A stretch of DNA of 18,050 nucleotides from an uncultured Bacilli bacterium (GTDB lineage Bacteria; Bacillota_I; Bacilli_A; RF39; UBA660). Shown here piece by piece: positions 1-6,829 of this stretch. Where the stretch lies: assembly GCA_947629125.1 (NCBI GenBank), contig CANRCO010000011.1, positions 1 to 18,050 of the forward strand, read 5' to 3'. Each line of letters starts with the position of its first letter. The stretch's first letter is position 1. The notes beneath the pieces are model-generated. The model was not told the DNA's origin and searched no databases. It saw nothing but the letters and a program-made list of their open reading frames with translations. The translations under genes were made by a program, and so were the position numbers.

Positions 1-1347
1 TTTTGTTAAACATTCTGATTTACTAGTTGCAAATCCATAATCACTTGGGTACATTAATCCGATATAGCCTGTCCATGATGTCGGTCTATTACTATATACT
101 AAGTTACTTCTTTCTTTTGAATAATACATACTAGCTATTACATTTTTTAGTTCATCATTATGAATTCCCCCTAAGTGATACACTGCTATATCTATTAATT
201 TTTTGCTTTCAGAAGTTAAACCTTTTGTACTAAAATCAACTTCTGTTTCAAGAAAATTTTCTGAGGTTGATACTTTATTCGGATAGTAGCCATTTGTTCG
301 ATTATAATAACTTCCTACTTTTTTATAAAAGATTTGCCCTTTACTATCTTTTGCGGTTCCATCACTATCTATTGTATAAGATTTTTTTGTTTCTTGATTT
401 TGCCAATTTTCTTTTACAACATCCTCTGGATTTAACATCATCATTAATTGGCTATCTGACCAATCATTACTTCCATTATCAATTATTGATGAGCCTACTC
501 CAGTTTGTTTGTAATCCCAATGAAAATTTCCTAGTGATTCTGCTCTTATTAACTTAATTCTTGATTCTTTTTTGCCGGTTCCATCATCTATGTTGTTCAT
601 AACTCCTATTACTCGCCATTTCTCTCCATTGAAATCAACATAGTTATCAGGTGTTGCTCCAATATATCTTAAGTTATTATCTATTGTTTCATCATAAGCT
701 AGTTGTTCATTGTCTTCACTTATAATTCTTACATAATCACTAGCTAGTATATTCTCTCTTTTAATACTGTTTATCTCTATTTTACTTTCAAAAGTTTTAT
801 TATTTATTTGCTCATATTCTGTATTTTCATCTAGCCAGATTTTTAAGTTTAATGTTTTATTACTATTAGCTTTTATTTTTACCGTTGTTAAGTGTTTACC
901 TGTATTATATTCTTTATTTGTTGTTTCTCTATCTAATAAGTTATTTAAATTATTTGGTTCGATTATTTTTTGATTGTTATATAATAATGTTGCTCTGATA
1001 TTCTTTGCATCTAATGTATTATTATTTTTGATATCTAAGTTTACTTCAACATATTCTTCATGGTTACAATTATTGGTTATTGTGAAGGTATAACCATTTT
1101 GTTTTAATCCTTCACTATCTGGGGTTTGATAAGCATTTGGTATATCAATATTTGTTCCTTCTTGAACACTTAGTTTTAAACAACCACTACTTATTTTATT
1201 TATACTTGTTTGTTCTTTTGTTGTACTCCATAGGGCATAACTTATTCCACTTATTATTAATACTCCAACTAATAATCCCAAACAAGCTAATATCTTCGGG
1301 TACTTTTGTTTATTAAAATACCCCCCCCGATTTACATTATGATTCAT
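1..1347 (-). CDS. Surface-anchored protein with TasA-like N-terminus and lectin-like C-terminal region (3' end outside window)
   Basis: Read from the ATG at 1345-1347, the frame stays open for 449 codons to the window edge, so the C-terminus is missing. Residues 7-9 (Arg-Gly-Gly) are encoded by C followed by eight G. A hydrophobic segment spans about residues 19-37 and is followed by SYALWSTT, like the export segment of TasA/camelysin-type proteins. A beta-rich domain with Cys56 and Cys94 follows (about 50-195). From about residue 222 the protein resembles its neighbour at 1427-2692: both have DNNLRYIG, NYVD, W-R-(V/I)-IGVM, LGGI and WTGYIGLMYPSDYG. That shared part looks like the C-type-lectin/DUF6273-like folds of gut Firmicutes surface proteins (inference). 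An AGAGAGGT ribosome binding site precedes the start. Function is unknown; cell-surface display is the best guess. Confidence 0.8.
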   Translation of the reverse strand, partial: MNHNVNRGGYFNKQKYPKILACLGLLVGVLIISGISYALWSTTKEQTSINKISSGCLKLSVQEGTNIDIPNAYQTPDSEGLKQNGYTFTITNNCNHEEYVEVNLDIKNNNTLDAKNIRATLLYNNQKIIEPNNLNNLLDRETTNKEYNTGKHLTTVKIKANSNKTLNLKIWLDENTEYEQINNKTFESKIEINSIKRENILASDYVRIISEDNEQLAYDETIDNNLRYIGATPDNYVDFNGEKWRVIGVMNNIDDGTGKKESRIKLIRAESLGNFHWDYKQTGVGSSIIDNGSNDWSDSQLMMMLNPEDVVKENWQNQETKKSYTIDSDGTAKDSKGQIFYKKVGSYYNRTNGYYPNKVSTSENFLETEVDFSTKGLTSESKKLIDIAVYHLGGIHNDELKNVIASMYYSKERSNLVYSNRPTSWTGYIGLMYPSDYGFATSKSECLTK

Positions 1348-1379
1348 AAATCCTTACCTCTCTATCTTTTTTTATTATA
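1305..1379 (-). repeat. 5' cassette with G8 tract, copy 1
   Basis: This 75 bp segment runs from the -10 hexamer through an A7 run, the ribosome binding site and start codon to the end of the shared coding start (MNHN-x-NRGGYFNKQ). It matches 2729-2804 with one indel (A7 against A8) and six substitutions by eye. The G8 run (C8 at 1321-1328 on the plus strand) is striking in such AT-rich DNA. Beyond this segment the two loci diverge. Confidence 0.9.
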
Positions 1380-1401
1380 ACAAACAATTACTCTTTAGCA
1401 A
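1374..1401 (-). promoter_or_regulatory. Promoter of the 1-1347 gene
   Basis: A perfect -10 TATAAT (1374-1379) lies 16 bp from a -35 TTGCTA (1396-1401). It follows directly on the terminator of the preceding gene, so this gene is probably its own transcription unit. Confidence 0.7.
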
Positions 1402-1403
1402 AG

Positions 1404-1428
1404 GAAAAATTGATAAGTTATCAATTTT
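1404..1428 (-). terminator. Terminator of the 1427-2692 gene
   Basis: A 10 bp stem (AAAATTGATA / TATCAATTTT) with a 3 nt loop is followed by T residues. It starts at the stop codon of the gene. Confidence 0.6.
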
Positions 1429-2692
1429 ATAAAGCTACTTTGTACGGATTATCTTTTGTTCCAGTTCCAGAGACAATTTTAACTCCAGATTTTAAATATA
1501 GAACAGGATTTGCTCTATAATGACTACTGTATATATGATAAGAATTACCAACAAAACCTTGATAATCTACATAAGCAACAGCCATATTATTACTAGCATA
1601 TGGACTCATTAACCATTGATTAGCTGAACGATATAGCCAATTATTTTTATGACAATCTTCATAGCCTTCTGCCTTCCAATCATATAAATCTTGGGCTAGA
1701 CACTCGACTCTTGTTTTTGACTTTCCACCTCCAGTGGCATAACCATAATCACTTGGGTACATTAATCCAATATATCCTGTCCACGATTTAGGATTATTGT
1801 TATATACTGATGTACTATGTTCTTTTTCATAATATATACTTGCTGTTGAAGTATTATACTCAGTATTATATATACCACCTAATTTCCATATAGCAGTAGT
1901 AGATATTTTTTTTATTTCTTCGTTTATTCCTGTTTCACTAAAATTTAATTGTTTCCATTTATCAATAAAATCTCCATTAAAATATTCATATATTTTATTT
2001 CTTTCTATTGTTATTTTTTTATTCCAAAAATATTCATTTAATGTTACTTGTAAACTTGCAGTATGCCAATTATTTGTATAAGTATATTCCCCTGTACAAC
2101 TTGATGTTTCATCTTCAGATTTACATTTTGCATCCCATGCTATCATTCCGATATCTTCATCACGTATTATCTTTAATCTTTCTGATTTAAAATCATCTAA
2201 ATTATTATCTTTCATTACTCCAATTATTCGCCATAAGATTGGGTCGCCTTTATCATGGAGTTTGGTACAATGTTTATTATACGTTTTAGCTTTTTGACAT
2301 TCTGTTTGCGATACATATTCGACAGTAAATTCTCCCTGATATATATCTTCATTATTATAACCAACCCATATATCCGTTTGATATTCACCGTTACCTATAT
2401 CAACATAGTTGTTTGGGTCTTTTCCTATGTATCTTAAGTTATTATCTGTTGTTCCATCATAAACTAATTGGTCTTTATTTGTTTTTTCTAACTCTTTTAA
2501 ATAATGTGTTGCTGGTATTACCACACTACCACTTACCATATCAATATTATTGGTTTCTACTTTAAACTCAGCCTTACTTTGATATATTTTTACTCCGATT
2601 ATTGTTACTACTACTAAAACTATTCCACACAAAAAAATATTACGTTTACGATTATCTTTAATTCGATAATCAAATTTCTTTAGGCTACTCAT
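1427..2692 (-). CDS. Membrane-anchored surface protein, paralogue of the 1-1347 product
   Basis: I chose the ATG at 2690-2692 because AGGTGA lies 5 nt upstream; an in-frame GTG at 2699-2701 would add three residues. The product is about 421 residues. A basic N-terminus and one transmembrane helix (about residues 19-35) are followed by an outside region. It shares DNNLRYIG, NYVD, W-R-IIGVM, LGGI and WTGYIGLMYPSDYG with its neighbour but lacks the neighbour's TasA-like domain. It also carries an extra segment of about 50 residues, with two cysteines, between NYVD and WRIIGVM. The C-terminus (NQWLMSP, then YRANPVLYLKSG) resembles C-type-lectin/DUF6273-like folds (inference). It has its own promoter, a short upstream ORF overlapping its start, and a terminator. 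Function unknown. Confidence 0.85.
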   Translation of the reverse strand: MSSLKKFDYRIKDNRKRNIFLCGIVLVVVTIIGVKIYQSKAEFKVETNNIDMVSGSVVIPATHYLKELEKTNKDQLVYDGTTDNNLRYIGKDPNNYVDIGNGEYQTDIWVGYNNEDIYQGEFTVEYVSQTECQKAKTYNKHCTKLHDKGDPILWRIIGVMKDNNLDDFKSERLKIIRDEDIGMIAWDAKCKSEDETSSCTGEYTYTNNWHTASLQVTLNEYFWNKKITIERNKIYEYFNGDFIDKWKQLNFSETGINEEIKKISTTAIWKLGGIYNTEYNTSTASIYYEKEHSTSVYNNNPKSWTGYIGLMYPSDYGYATGGGKSKTRVECLAQDLYDWKAEGYEDCHKNNWLYRSANQWLMSPYASNNMAVAYVDYQGFVGNSYHIYSSHYRANPVLYLKSGVKIVSGTGTKDNPYKVAL

Positions 2693-2771
2693 AGTCTTCA
2701 CCTGCTAAGTTTGTTCGGAGGTATTCTATTTGTTTATTAAAATACCCCCCCCGATTTGTATTATGATTCAT
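2685..2771 (-). CDS. 28-residue leader ORF carrying a G8 tract
   Basis: The ORF runs from an ATG at 2769-2771 to a TAG at 2685-2687 and overlaps the start of the surface-protein gene by 8 nt in another frame. It has a good ribosome binding site (AGAGAGGT). Its first 14 codons, including the G8 tract (C8 at 2745-2752 on the plus strand), match the real N-terminus of the 1-1347 protein. The downstream ribosome binding site lies inside its last codons, so translational coupling is plausible. It may instead be a relic of a longer coding start captured with the cassette. Too short to judge by composition. Confidence 0.5.
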   Translation of the reverse strand: MNHNTNRGGYFNKQIEYLRTNLAGEDYE

Positions 2772-2804
2772 AATATCTAACCTCTCTATCTTTTTTTTAT
2801 TATA
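2729..2804 (-). repeat. 5' cassette with G8 tract, copy 2
   Basis: This is the 76 bp counterpart of 1305-1379: -10 box, A8 run, ribosome binding site, start codon, first 14 codons and G8 tract. Here the cassette is followed by a short leader ORF rather than joining the surface-protein frame directly. Confidence 0.9.
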
Positions 2805-2827
2805 GTAAAAATAGTTGTTTTTTGCAA
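2799..2827 (-). promoter_or_regulatory. Promoter of the 1427-2692 gene and its leader
   Basis: A -35 TTGCAA (2822-2827) and a perfect -10 TATAAT (2799-2804) are separated by 17 bp. This is close to the vegetative sigma-A consensus. Confidence 0.75.
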
Positions 2828-2828
2828 T

Positions 2829-2857
2829 AAAAAAACTAAATGAGATTATATTAATTT
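2829..2857 (-). terminator. Weak terminator after the 194-residue gene
   Basis: A 7 bp stem with one G-U pair (AAATTAA / TTAGTTT) is followed by a run of T. It overlaps the stop codon. All-AT stems are unstable, so confidence is low. Confidence 0.4.
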
Positions 2858-3430
2858 ATACTTTTTCTCAACATTAGAAAAAATATAATTTAATTTTTCA
2901 TTTAGATAATATGTTTTAATTTTAGTAATTTTTTCAATTTTAGTAGCTATACTTTTTATATACTTACTTGTACTTAATATAGTGATATTACTTATTTTAT
3001 GTTTTACTATGAATATATTTATAAATTCATAAATATTTTTAAATAAATCTGTTTCTATTAAGTAGCTACGATTTTTAGTATATATTTGCCAATAATTATC
3101 TGTTATATTTAAAACAATTTCATTATTCTTTATAGTTAATAAATTTCTTATATTTATATACTTAATCTTTGTAATACCAAGATTATAAAAGATATCGAAT
3201 ATAATTTTTTTATAGCTTTGATTCAGTTCACACTCACAAACTACAATTACACCTTTATTAAAATTTATTTTTTTACTTTTATTGGTTTTTAAAAATTGTT
3301 CTAATCTTTTTAAACATTTTTTATAATTTGTAATGAAATTATTTTTCATACAGTCATTTAATTTTATCGAATAAAGATTATTATCATATTTAATAAATAA
3401 TGTACTATCTAAAAAATATAAAATAGGCAT
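2846..3430 (-). CDS. Divergent protein, possible decayed MreB/Mbl-like actin fold
   Basis: No family is recognised with certainty. The 194-residue product is rich in Ile, Lys and Asn, with no signal peptide or membrane helix. It starts 10 bp after spoIIQ, and its ribosome binding site (AGGTG) overlaps the spoIIQ stop, so it is probably co-transcribed. In B. subtilis spoIIID and mbl occur in the same wider neighbourhood as spoIID and spoIIQ. The outline fits a shortened MreB: LYFLDSTLFIK (residues 4-14) where phosphate loop 1 would be; GVIVVCECELNQ with the following helix (60-85) where the VPSxI strand and helix would be; NEIVLNITDNYW (103-114) for phosphate loop 2; and ISNITILSTSKYIK (146-159) for the adenosine motif. 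The glycines and acidic residues needed for ATP binding are mostly lost, and subdomain IIB appears absent. Confident as a gene; the fold is inference. Confidence 0.75.
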   Translation of the reverse strand: MPILYFLDSTLFIKYDNNLYSIKLNDCMKNNFITNYKKCLKRLEQFLKTNKSKKINFNKGVIVVCECELNQSYKKIIFDIFYNLGITKIKYINIRNLLTIKNNEIVLNITDNYWQIYTKNRSYLIETDLFKNIYEFINIFIVKHKISNITILSTSKYIKSIATKIEKITKIKTYYLNEKLNYIFSNVEKKYKLI

Positions 3431-3440
3431 TATATAACAC

Positions 3441-4067
3441 CTATTCTAATGTTGCTAAATCCAAGTTATAAAAATCTTCTGGATCCATTAAATTACCATC
3501 TTTATATACTTCAAAAATTAAGACATTTTCATTATTTTTTTCTAAATAATTTTTACCACTAGTACCAATAATTGTTCCTTGTAAAACTTCATCACCAGTA
3601 TTAACTTTAACTTCATCTAAACTGTAATAAAGAGTTACAATATTATTATCATGTTGAATTTCTACTACTTTGCCTAAAATTTCATCTTCTTTTACATCAG
3701 TTACTTTACCATCTAATGCACTTACAACATCAAATTTTTTGTCTGCACCATATAATATACCGGAATTTTGTAAATAAACATTACTGTAATTTATTAAAGA
3801 ACTTTGTTGAGTCTTTTCATCATCATCTTTACTATAATAATTAACTTTAACGCTTACACTTTCATCAGTAAATGGTTTTATAACTTGAACTTTTTGTTCA
3901 CTTACTACTGGGTCTATATTATCAACAGTACTAATTGAATAGTTATAATCAACTTCATTTAAACCGGAAAAATATTGACCAATAAAACTAACTCCTACAG
4001 CAATAGTTAAAACAATTACAATATATAAAGTTGGCAATACAAATGGTTTTAATTTTCTTTTTGTCAT
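3441..4067 (-). CDS. spoIIQ: Stage II sporulation protein Q, inactive LytM/M23 type
   Basis: SpoIIQ is a forespore membrane protein. Its LytM domain binds SpoIIIAH across the space between the two cells to hold the engulfing membranes and form a channel. The 208-residue product has a short basic N-terminus, one transmembrane helix (about residues 9-31), a linker, and a LytM-like domain at about 100-200. The zinc-binding histidines of active M23 peptidases are absent: the first site reads NSGILYG rather than H-x-G, and the final HxH reads LIFEV. It is therefore likely a binding protein, not a peptidase, as in B. subtilis. The ribosome binding site (AAGGTGAGG) is very strong. It lies between spoIID and the 194-residue gene. 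Confidence 0.88.
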   Translation of the reverse strand: MTKRKLKPFVLPTLYIVIVLTIAVGVSFIGQYFSGLNEVDYNYSISTVDNIDPVVSEQKVQVIKPFTDESVSVKVNYYSKDDDEKTQQSSLINYSNVYLQNSGILYGADKKFDVVSALDGKVTDVKEDEILGKVVEIQHDNNIVTLYYSLDEVKVNTGDEVLQGTIIGTSGKNYLEKNNENVLIFEVYKDGNLMDPEDFYNLDLATLE

Positions 4068-4087
4068 GTCCTCACCTTCCTAATATA

Positions 4088-4116
4088 AGTTTGGACAAGA
4101 TTTATTATTTTTATAC
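4088..4116 (-). promoter_or_regulatory. Candidate sigma-F promoter of spoIIQ
   Basis: On the minus strand GTATA (4112-4116) lies 15 bp from GTCCAAACT (4088-4096). The sigma-F consensus as I recall it is roughly GYATA, 15-16 bp, GGNNANANT; only the second G of the -10 differs. spoIIQ is a known sigma-F gene in B. subtilis. Confidence 0.5.
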
Positions 4117-5019
4117 AGATAATTTTGTTAAATCTATATTTTGATAATAATATTTTAAAATTTCTTGATAATTTTTGCCTTCTTTAGCCATCCCATTAGC
4201 ACCATATTGACTCATTCCTACTCCATGACCGTAGCCTTTAGTAGTAATTAAAACATTATCATCATTTATTTCAATTTCAAAATCTGTACTTCTTAAATTT
4301 AACAAAGTTCGAAAATTTGTACCTTTAAAAGTTTGATTATTTATATTAATACTACTTACACGATTAGTTTTATCACGAGTTATGTCGCTAATATTTATAG
4401 ACGTACAATCTATATTTAATTTTTGACAAAAATCTTCTTTTTTAATTGTTGTAGATACTAAAAAATTATTTTGGTTATTATCCCATTTTGATTCAACACT
4501 TGCTAAATAAGGTAACGACTCAGAAAAAACACTCTGAGCATCTGATGTATACCCATTACTCATAGCATAATAAAATGACTCTATTACATTTCCTTGATAT
4601 ACCATTACTTCATTATCAGTTGCTACAACTGCTGATTTTACTTTCTCATAATATTTTTCATAATCATTTTGCCATTTATCATGCATTTGTTCAACAGTTA
4701 TGTATGCTTGGTCATTAATAGTTGATGATATATCATATTCTTTACTATTATTATGTTCCATTTTATAAACAGCAAAAGTTCGAGAGGCAACCGCTTGAGC
4801 TTTTAAGGCTTCTATATTAAAAGAAGCTGGCATTTCTGCAGCTACTACTCCAACGACATAATCTTCTAAAGATAATTGTGAAACGTTATTATTTTCATCT
4901 TTTATTTTAATATTTGCTTCTTCATTTTTTTTGATTTCTTTTAGCTCTTTTTTATGAATATTTAATTTAAAAACAACTAATAAACAAATTACTACGATTA
5001 ATAATAATTTATTTTTCAT
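4111..5019 (-). CDS. spoIID: Stage II sporulation protein D, peptidoglycan lytic transglycosylase
   Basis: SpoIID is a mother-cell membrane enzyme that cleaves septal glycan strands, with SpoIIM and SpoIIP, to drive engulfment. The product has 302 residues, close to family size. An N-terminal membrane anchor covers about residues 4-20. The signature segment LEDYVVGVVAAEMPASF (51-67) contains the catalytic Glu62, followed by EALKAQAVASRTFA. The C-terminal GYGHGVGMSQYGANGMA (262-278) is the second family hallmark. The ribosome binding site is GGAG. It is 10 bp from ywzB upstream, and spoIIQ follows after about 43 bp. Confidence 0.97.
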   Translation of the reverse strand: MKNKLLLIVVICLLVVFKLNIHKKELKEIKKNEEANIKIKDENNNVSQLSLEDYVVGVVAAEMPASFNIEALKAQAVASRTFAVYKMEHNNSKEYDISSTINDQAYITVEQMHDKWQNDYEKYYEKVKSAVVATDNEVMVYQGNVIESFYYAMSNGYTSDAQSVFSESLPYLASVESKWDNNQNNFLVSTTIKKEDFCQKLNIDCTSINISDITRDKTNRVSSININNQTFKGTNFRTLLNLRSTDFEIEINDDNVLITTKGYGHGVGMSQYGANGMAKEGKNYQEILKYYYQNIDLTKLSV

Positions 5020-5029
5020 TTTTATTCTC

Positions 5030-5245
5030 CTATAAAAGACTACTTAAATCAATAAAATCTGCTACAAAATTCGTAAGCAAATAACTCATCATCATACAAA
5101 TTAAAATAATAAATATATTTGCTTCTAATTTCTTACCTTTGCGAAAAAAATTACTAAAATTAATTCCATTTAAAACAAAAGCACTTAATAACATAAAAAA
5201 TACATATAAATATACTTTATAACTCATTATATTCGCCACTTTCAT
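5030..5245 (-). CDS. ywzB: DUF1146 (YwzB-type) small membrane protein
   Basis: The 71-residue product has two transmembrane helices (about residues 8-28 and 42-66) around the basic FSNFFRKGKKLEAN loop, matching the YwzB/DUF1146 pattern in which an F-L-R-K-G segment joins two helices. Its role is unknown; in Bacilli it commonly sits near spoIID, as here. The start overlaps the end of rpiB by 29 nt. A second ATG at 5225-5227 (MSYKVYLY) is equally possible, and neither has a clear ribosome binding site. Either choice overlaps rpiB, so the two genes are probably translated from one message. Confidence 0.85.
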   Translation of the reverse strand: MKVANIMSYKVYLYVFFMLLSAFVLNGINFSNFFRKGKKLEANIFIILICMMMSYLLTNFVADFIDLSSLL

Positions 5246-5666
5246 AATTTATGATTTTATTTATACGTCTAATGTGTCTTTCATCATTGGAAAAAGGCGT
5301 TTCAATAAATTCTTTAATCATCGATATTATTTCATTTATATCTTGTTTATAACTAAGAGCAATAATATTGGCATTATTATGTTCTTTAGCTAAATGAGCT
5401 TGATTAACATTACTACAATGAGCACAACGAATTCCTTTAACTTTATTAGCCATTATTGACATACCTATTCCGGTACCACATAATAAAATTCCTAAATCTA
5501 CTTCTTTATTTACTACACTTTTAGCCACTGCTAAAGCATAATCTGGATAATCATCAGTATCATAATTATTAGGGCTTTTATCAATAAAGTTATATTCTTT
5601 TAAATTTTCGATTATTTTATGTTTTTCATCAACTCCATTATGGTCAGTTGCAATTGCTATTTTCAT
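5217..5666 (-). CDS. rpiB: Ribose-5-phosphate isomerase B / LacAB-RpiB family sugar-phosphate isomerase
   Basis: The enzyme interconverts ribose 5-phosphate and ribulose 5-phosphate in the pentose phosphate pathway; related members act on other sugar phosphates. The 149-residue product has the family start MKIAIATDHNG (Asp8, His9), the active-site Cys63 in CGTGIGMSI, HLAKEHNNAN (91-100) and HIRR (131-134). AGGAGG precedes the ATG. A promoter lies directly upstream, overlapping the htrA terminator, so it starts the unit that continues into ywzB, spoIID and perhaps beyond. Confidence 0.95.
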   Translation of the reverse strand: MKIAIATDHNGVDEKHKIIENLKEYNFIDKSPNNYDTDDYPDYALAVAKSVVNKEVDLGILLCGTGIGMSIMANKVKGIRCAHCSNVNQAHLAKEHNNANIIALSYKQDINEIISMIKEFIETPFSNDERHIRRINKIINYESGEYNEL

Positions 5667-5687
5667 TTAGTTTTCCTCCTAAATATA

Positions 5688-5716
5688 ATAATATCATATA
5701 ATATTTAAATAAACAA
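5688..5716 (-). promoter_or_regulatory. Promoter of rpiB
   Basis: A -35 TTGTTT (5711-5716) and a -10 TATTAT (5688-5693) have a 17 bp spacer. The -35 overlaps the last T residues of the preceding terminator. Confidence 0.55.
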
Positions 5717-5738
5717 AAAAATTAGCCGAAGCTAATTT
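5715..5738 (-). terminator. UUCG-loop terminator of the abi-htrA unit
   Basis: The stem ATTAGC / GCTAAT closes a C(UUCG)G tetraloop and is followed by a run of T. The htrA stop codon TAG lies inside the left arm. Confidence 0.92.
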
Positions 5739-6829
5739 GTTTCTGCATTACTTGCTAATTTTAGTTTAGCTGTTTTCTTATCTTCATTACGATAGAAAGT
5801 AATTTCTATTTCATCACCAACGGAATGTTTATATAAACGATATCTTAAGTAAGCAATACTACTTACATCTTCGCCATCAATAGCTACTATAATATCTCCT
5901 TTTGTTAAACCACTTTTTTTAGCTGGACTATCATCAACAACATCTGCTACAACTACTCCACCAGTTAATTTAAGTTTTTGTATTGTACTATAATATTGTT
6001 GATATACAGTAGTTAAATCAAGCATATTAATACCAATATATGGTCGAACAATGGCTTCTTTTTTCTCAATTTTTTCAGCATAATCTAAAGCATCTTCAAT
6101 TGGAATAGCAAAGCCCATTCCTTCTACACCACTACTAACAAGTTTTAAAGAAGTGATGCCAATTATTTGGCCATTACTATTTGAAAGAGGTCCACCACTA
6201 TTACCACTATTGATAGCAGCATCTGTTTGTAAAACACTCATTACAATATCATTATTATTAGTACCACTAACTTTAATTAAACGGTCTTTTCCAGATAATA
6301 TTCCACGAGTAACTGTCCATGAGTAAACATCAGCTAAAGGAGCTCCAACTGCAAATACAGTATCACCAAGACGAACATCTTCACTTTTACCTAGTTCTGC
6401 CACACTAATTATTTTATCAGCATCAACAGATAATACAGCAATATCTGAAAAAGTATCTGAACCTATTATTTCGGTTTCGACTGTTTCACCATTAGTTAAT
6501 TGAATATATACTTTATCGGCTTTATCTATTACATGACAATTTGTTAAAATATAAGCTTTATTTCCATCTTTTTTATAAACAAAACCTGTTCCAGAACTAT
6601 ATGCCTTACTATCAATATAAGTATTAACTACTACAACTGAGTCATAAACTTTATCAACAGCATCAGCTATACCTGTATCAGTAACTGTTACATCTTTTTC
6701 TAATTTTGTTGTTGTTTTTACTAAAGTAGATGGAAAGAAATAGATAATTCCATACATTATTCCTAATCCTAAGAAAAAAGCTATAATTATTATTAAGTAT
6801 TTTTTGATATTATTATTTTTTTCTTGCAT
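5732..6829 (-). CDS. htrA: HtrA/DegP-like membrane-anchored serine protease with PDZ domain
   Basis: HtrA-type proteases degrade misfolded proteins outside the membrane. The 365-residue product has a cytoplasmic N-terminus, one transmembrane helix (about residues 11-32), a trypsin-like domain (about 58-250) and one PDZ domain (about 263-355). The catalytic triad is complete: His99 in TNCHV, Asp129 in SDIAVL, and Ser211 in GNSGGP. The ATG overlaps the stop of the Abi-type gene (TAATG), so translation is probably coupled. No separate promoter is obvious. The symbol follows family membership; it could equally be called degP-like or htrB-like. Confidence 0.95.
   Translation of the reverse strand: MQEKNNNIKKYLIIIIAFFLGLGIMYGIIYFFPSTLVKTTTKLEKDVTVTDTGIADAVDKVYDSVVVVNTYIDSKAYSSGTGFVYKKDGNKAYILTNCHVIDKADKVYIQLTNGETVETEIIGSDTFSDIAVLSVDADKIISVAELGKSEDVRLGDTVFAVGAPLADVYSWTVTRGILSGKDRLIKVSGTNNNDIVMSVLQTDAAINSGNSGGPLSNSNGQIIGITSLKLVSSGVEGMGFAIPIEDALDYAEKIEKKEAIVRPYIGINMLDLTTVYQQYYSTIQKLKLTGGVVVADVVDDSPAKKSGLTKGDIIVAIDGEDVSSIAYLRYRLYKHSVGDEIEITFYRNEDKKTAKLKLASNAETN

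Noticed and set aside
267..557. Plus-strand open frame of 96 codons, and similar plus-strand frames at 2008-2190 and 2255-2437
   Set aside because: They are antisense to the two surface-protein genes, have low-complexity Leu/Tyr/Phe-rich translations and lack ribosome binding sites.
1..2804. Diversity-generating retroelement acting on the lectin-like surface domains
   Set aside because: No reverse transcriptase or template repeat is visible, and the differences between the paralogues are not limited to adenine positions.
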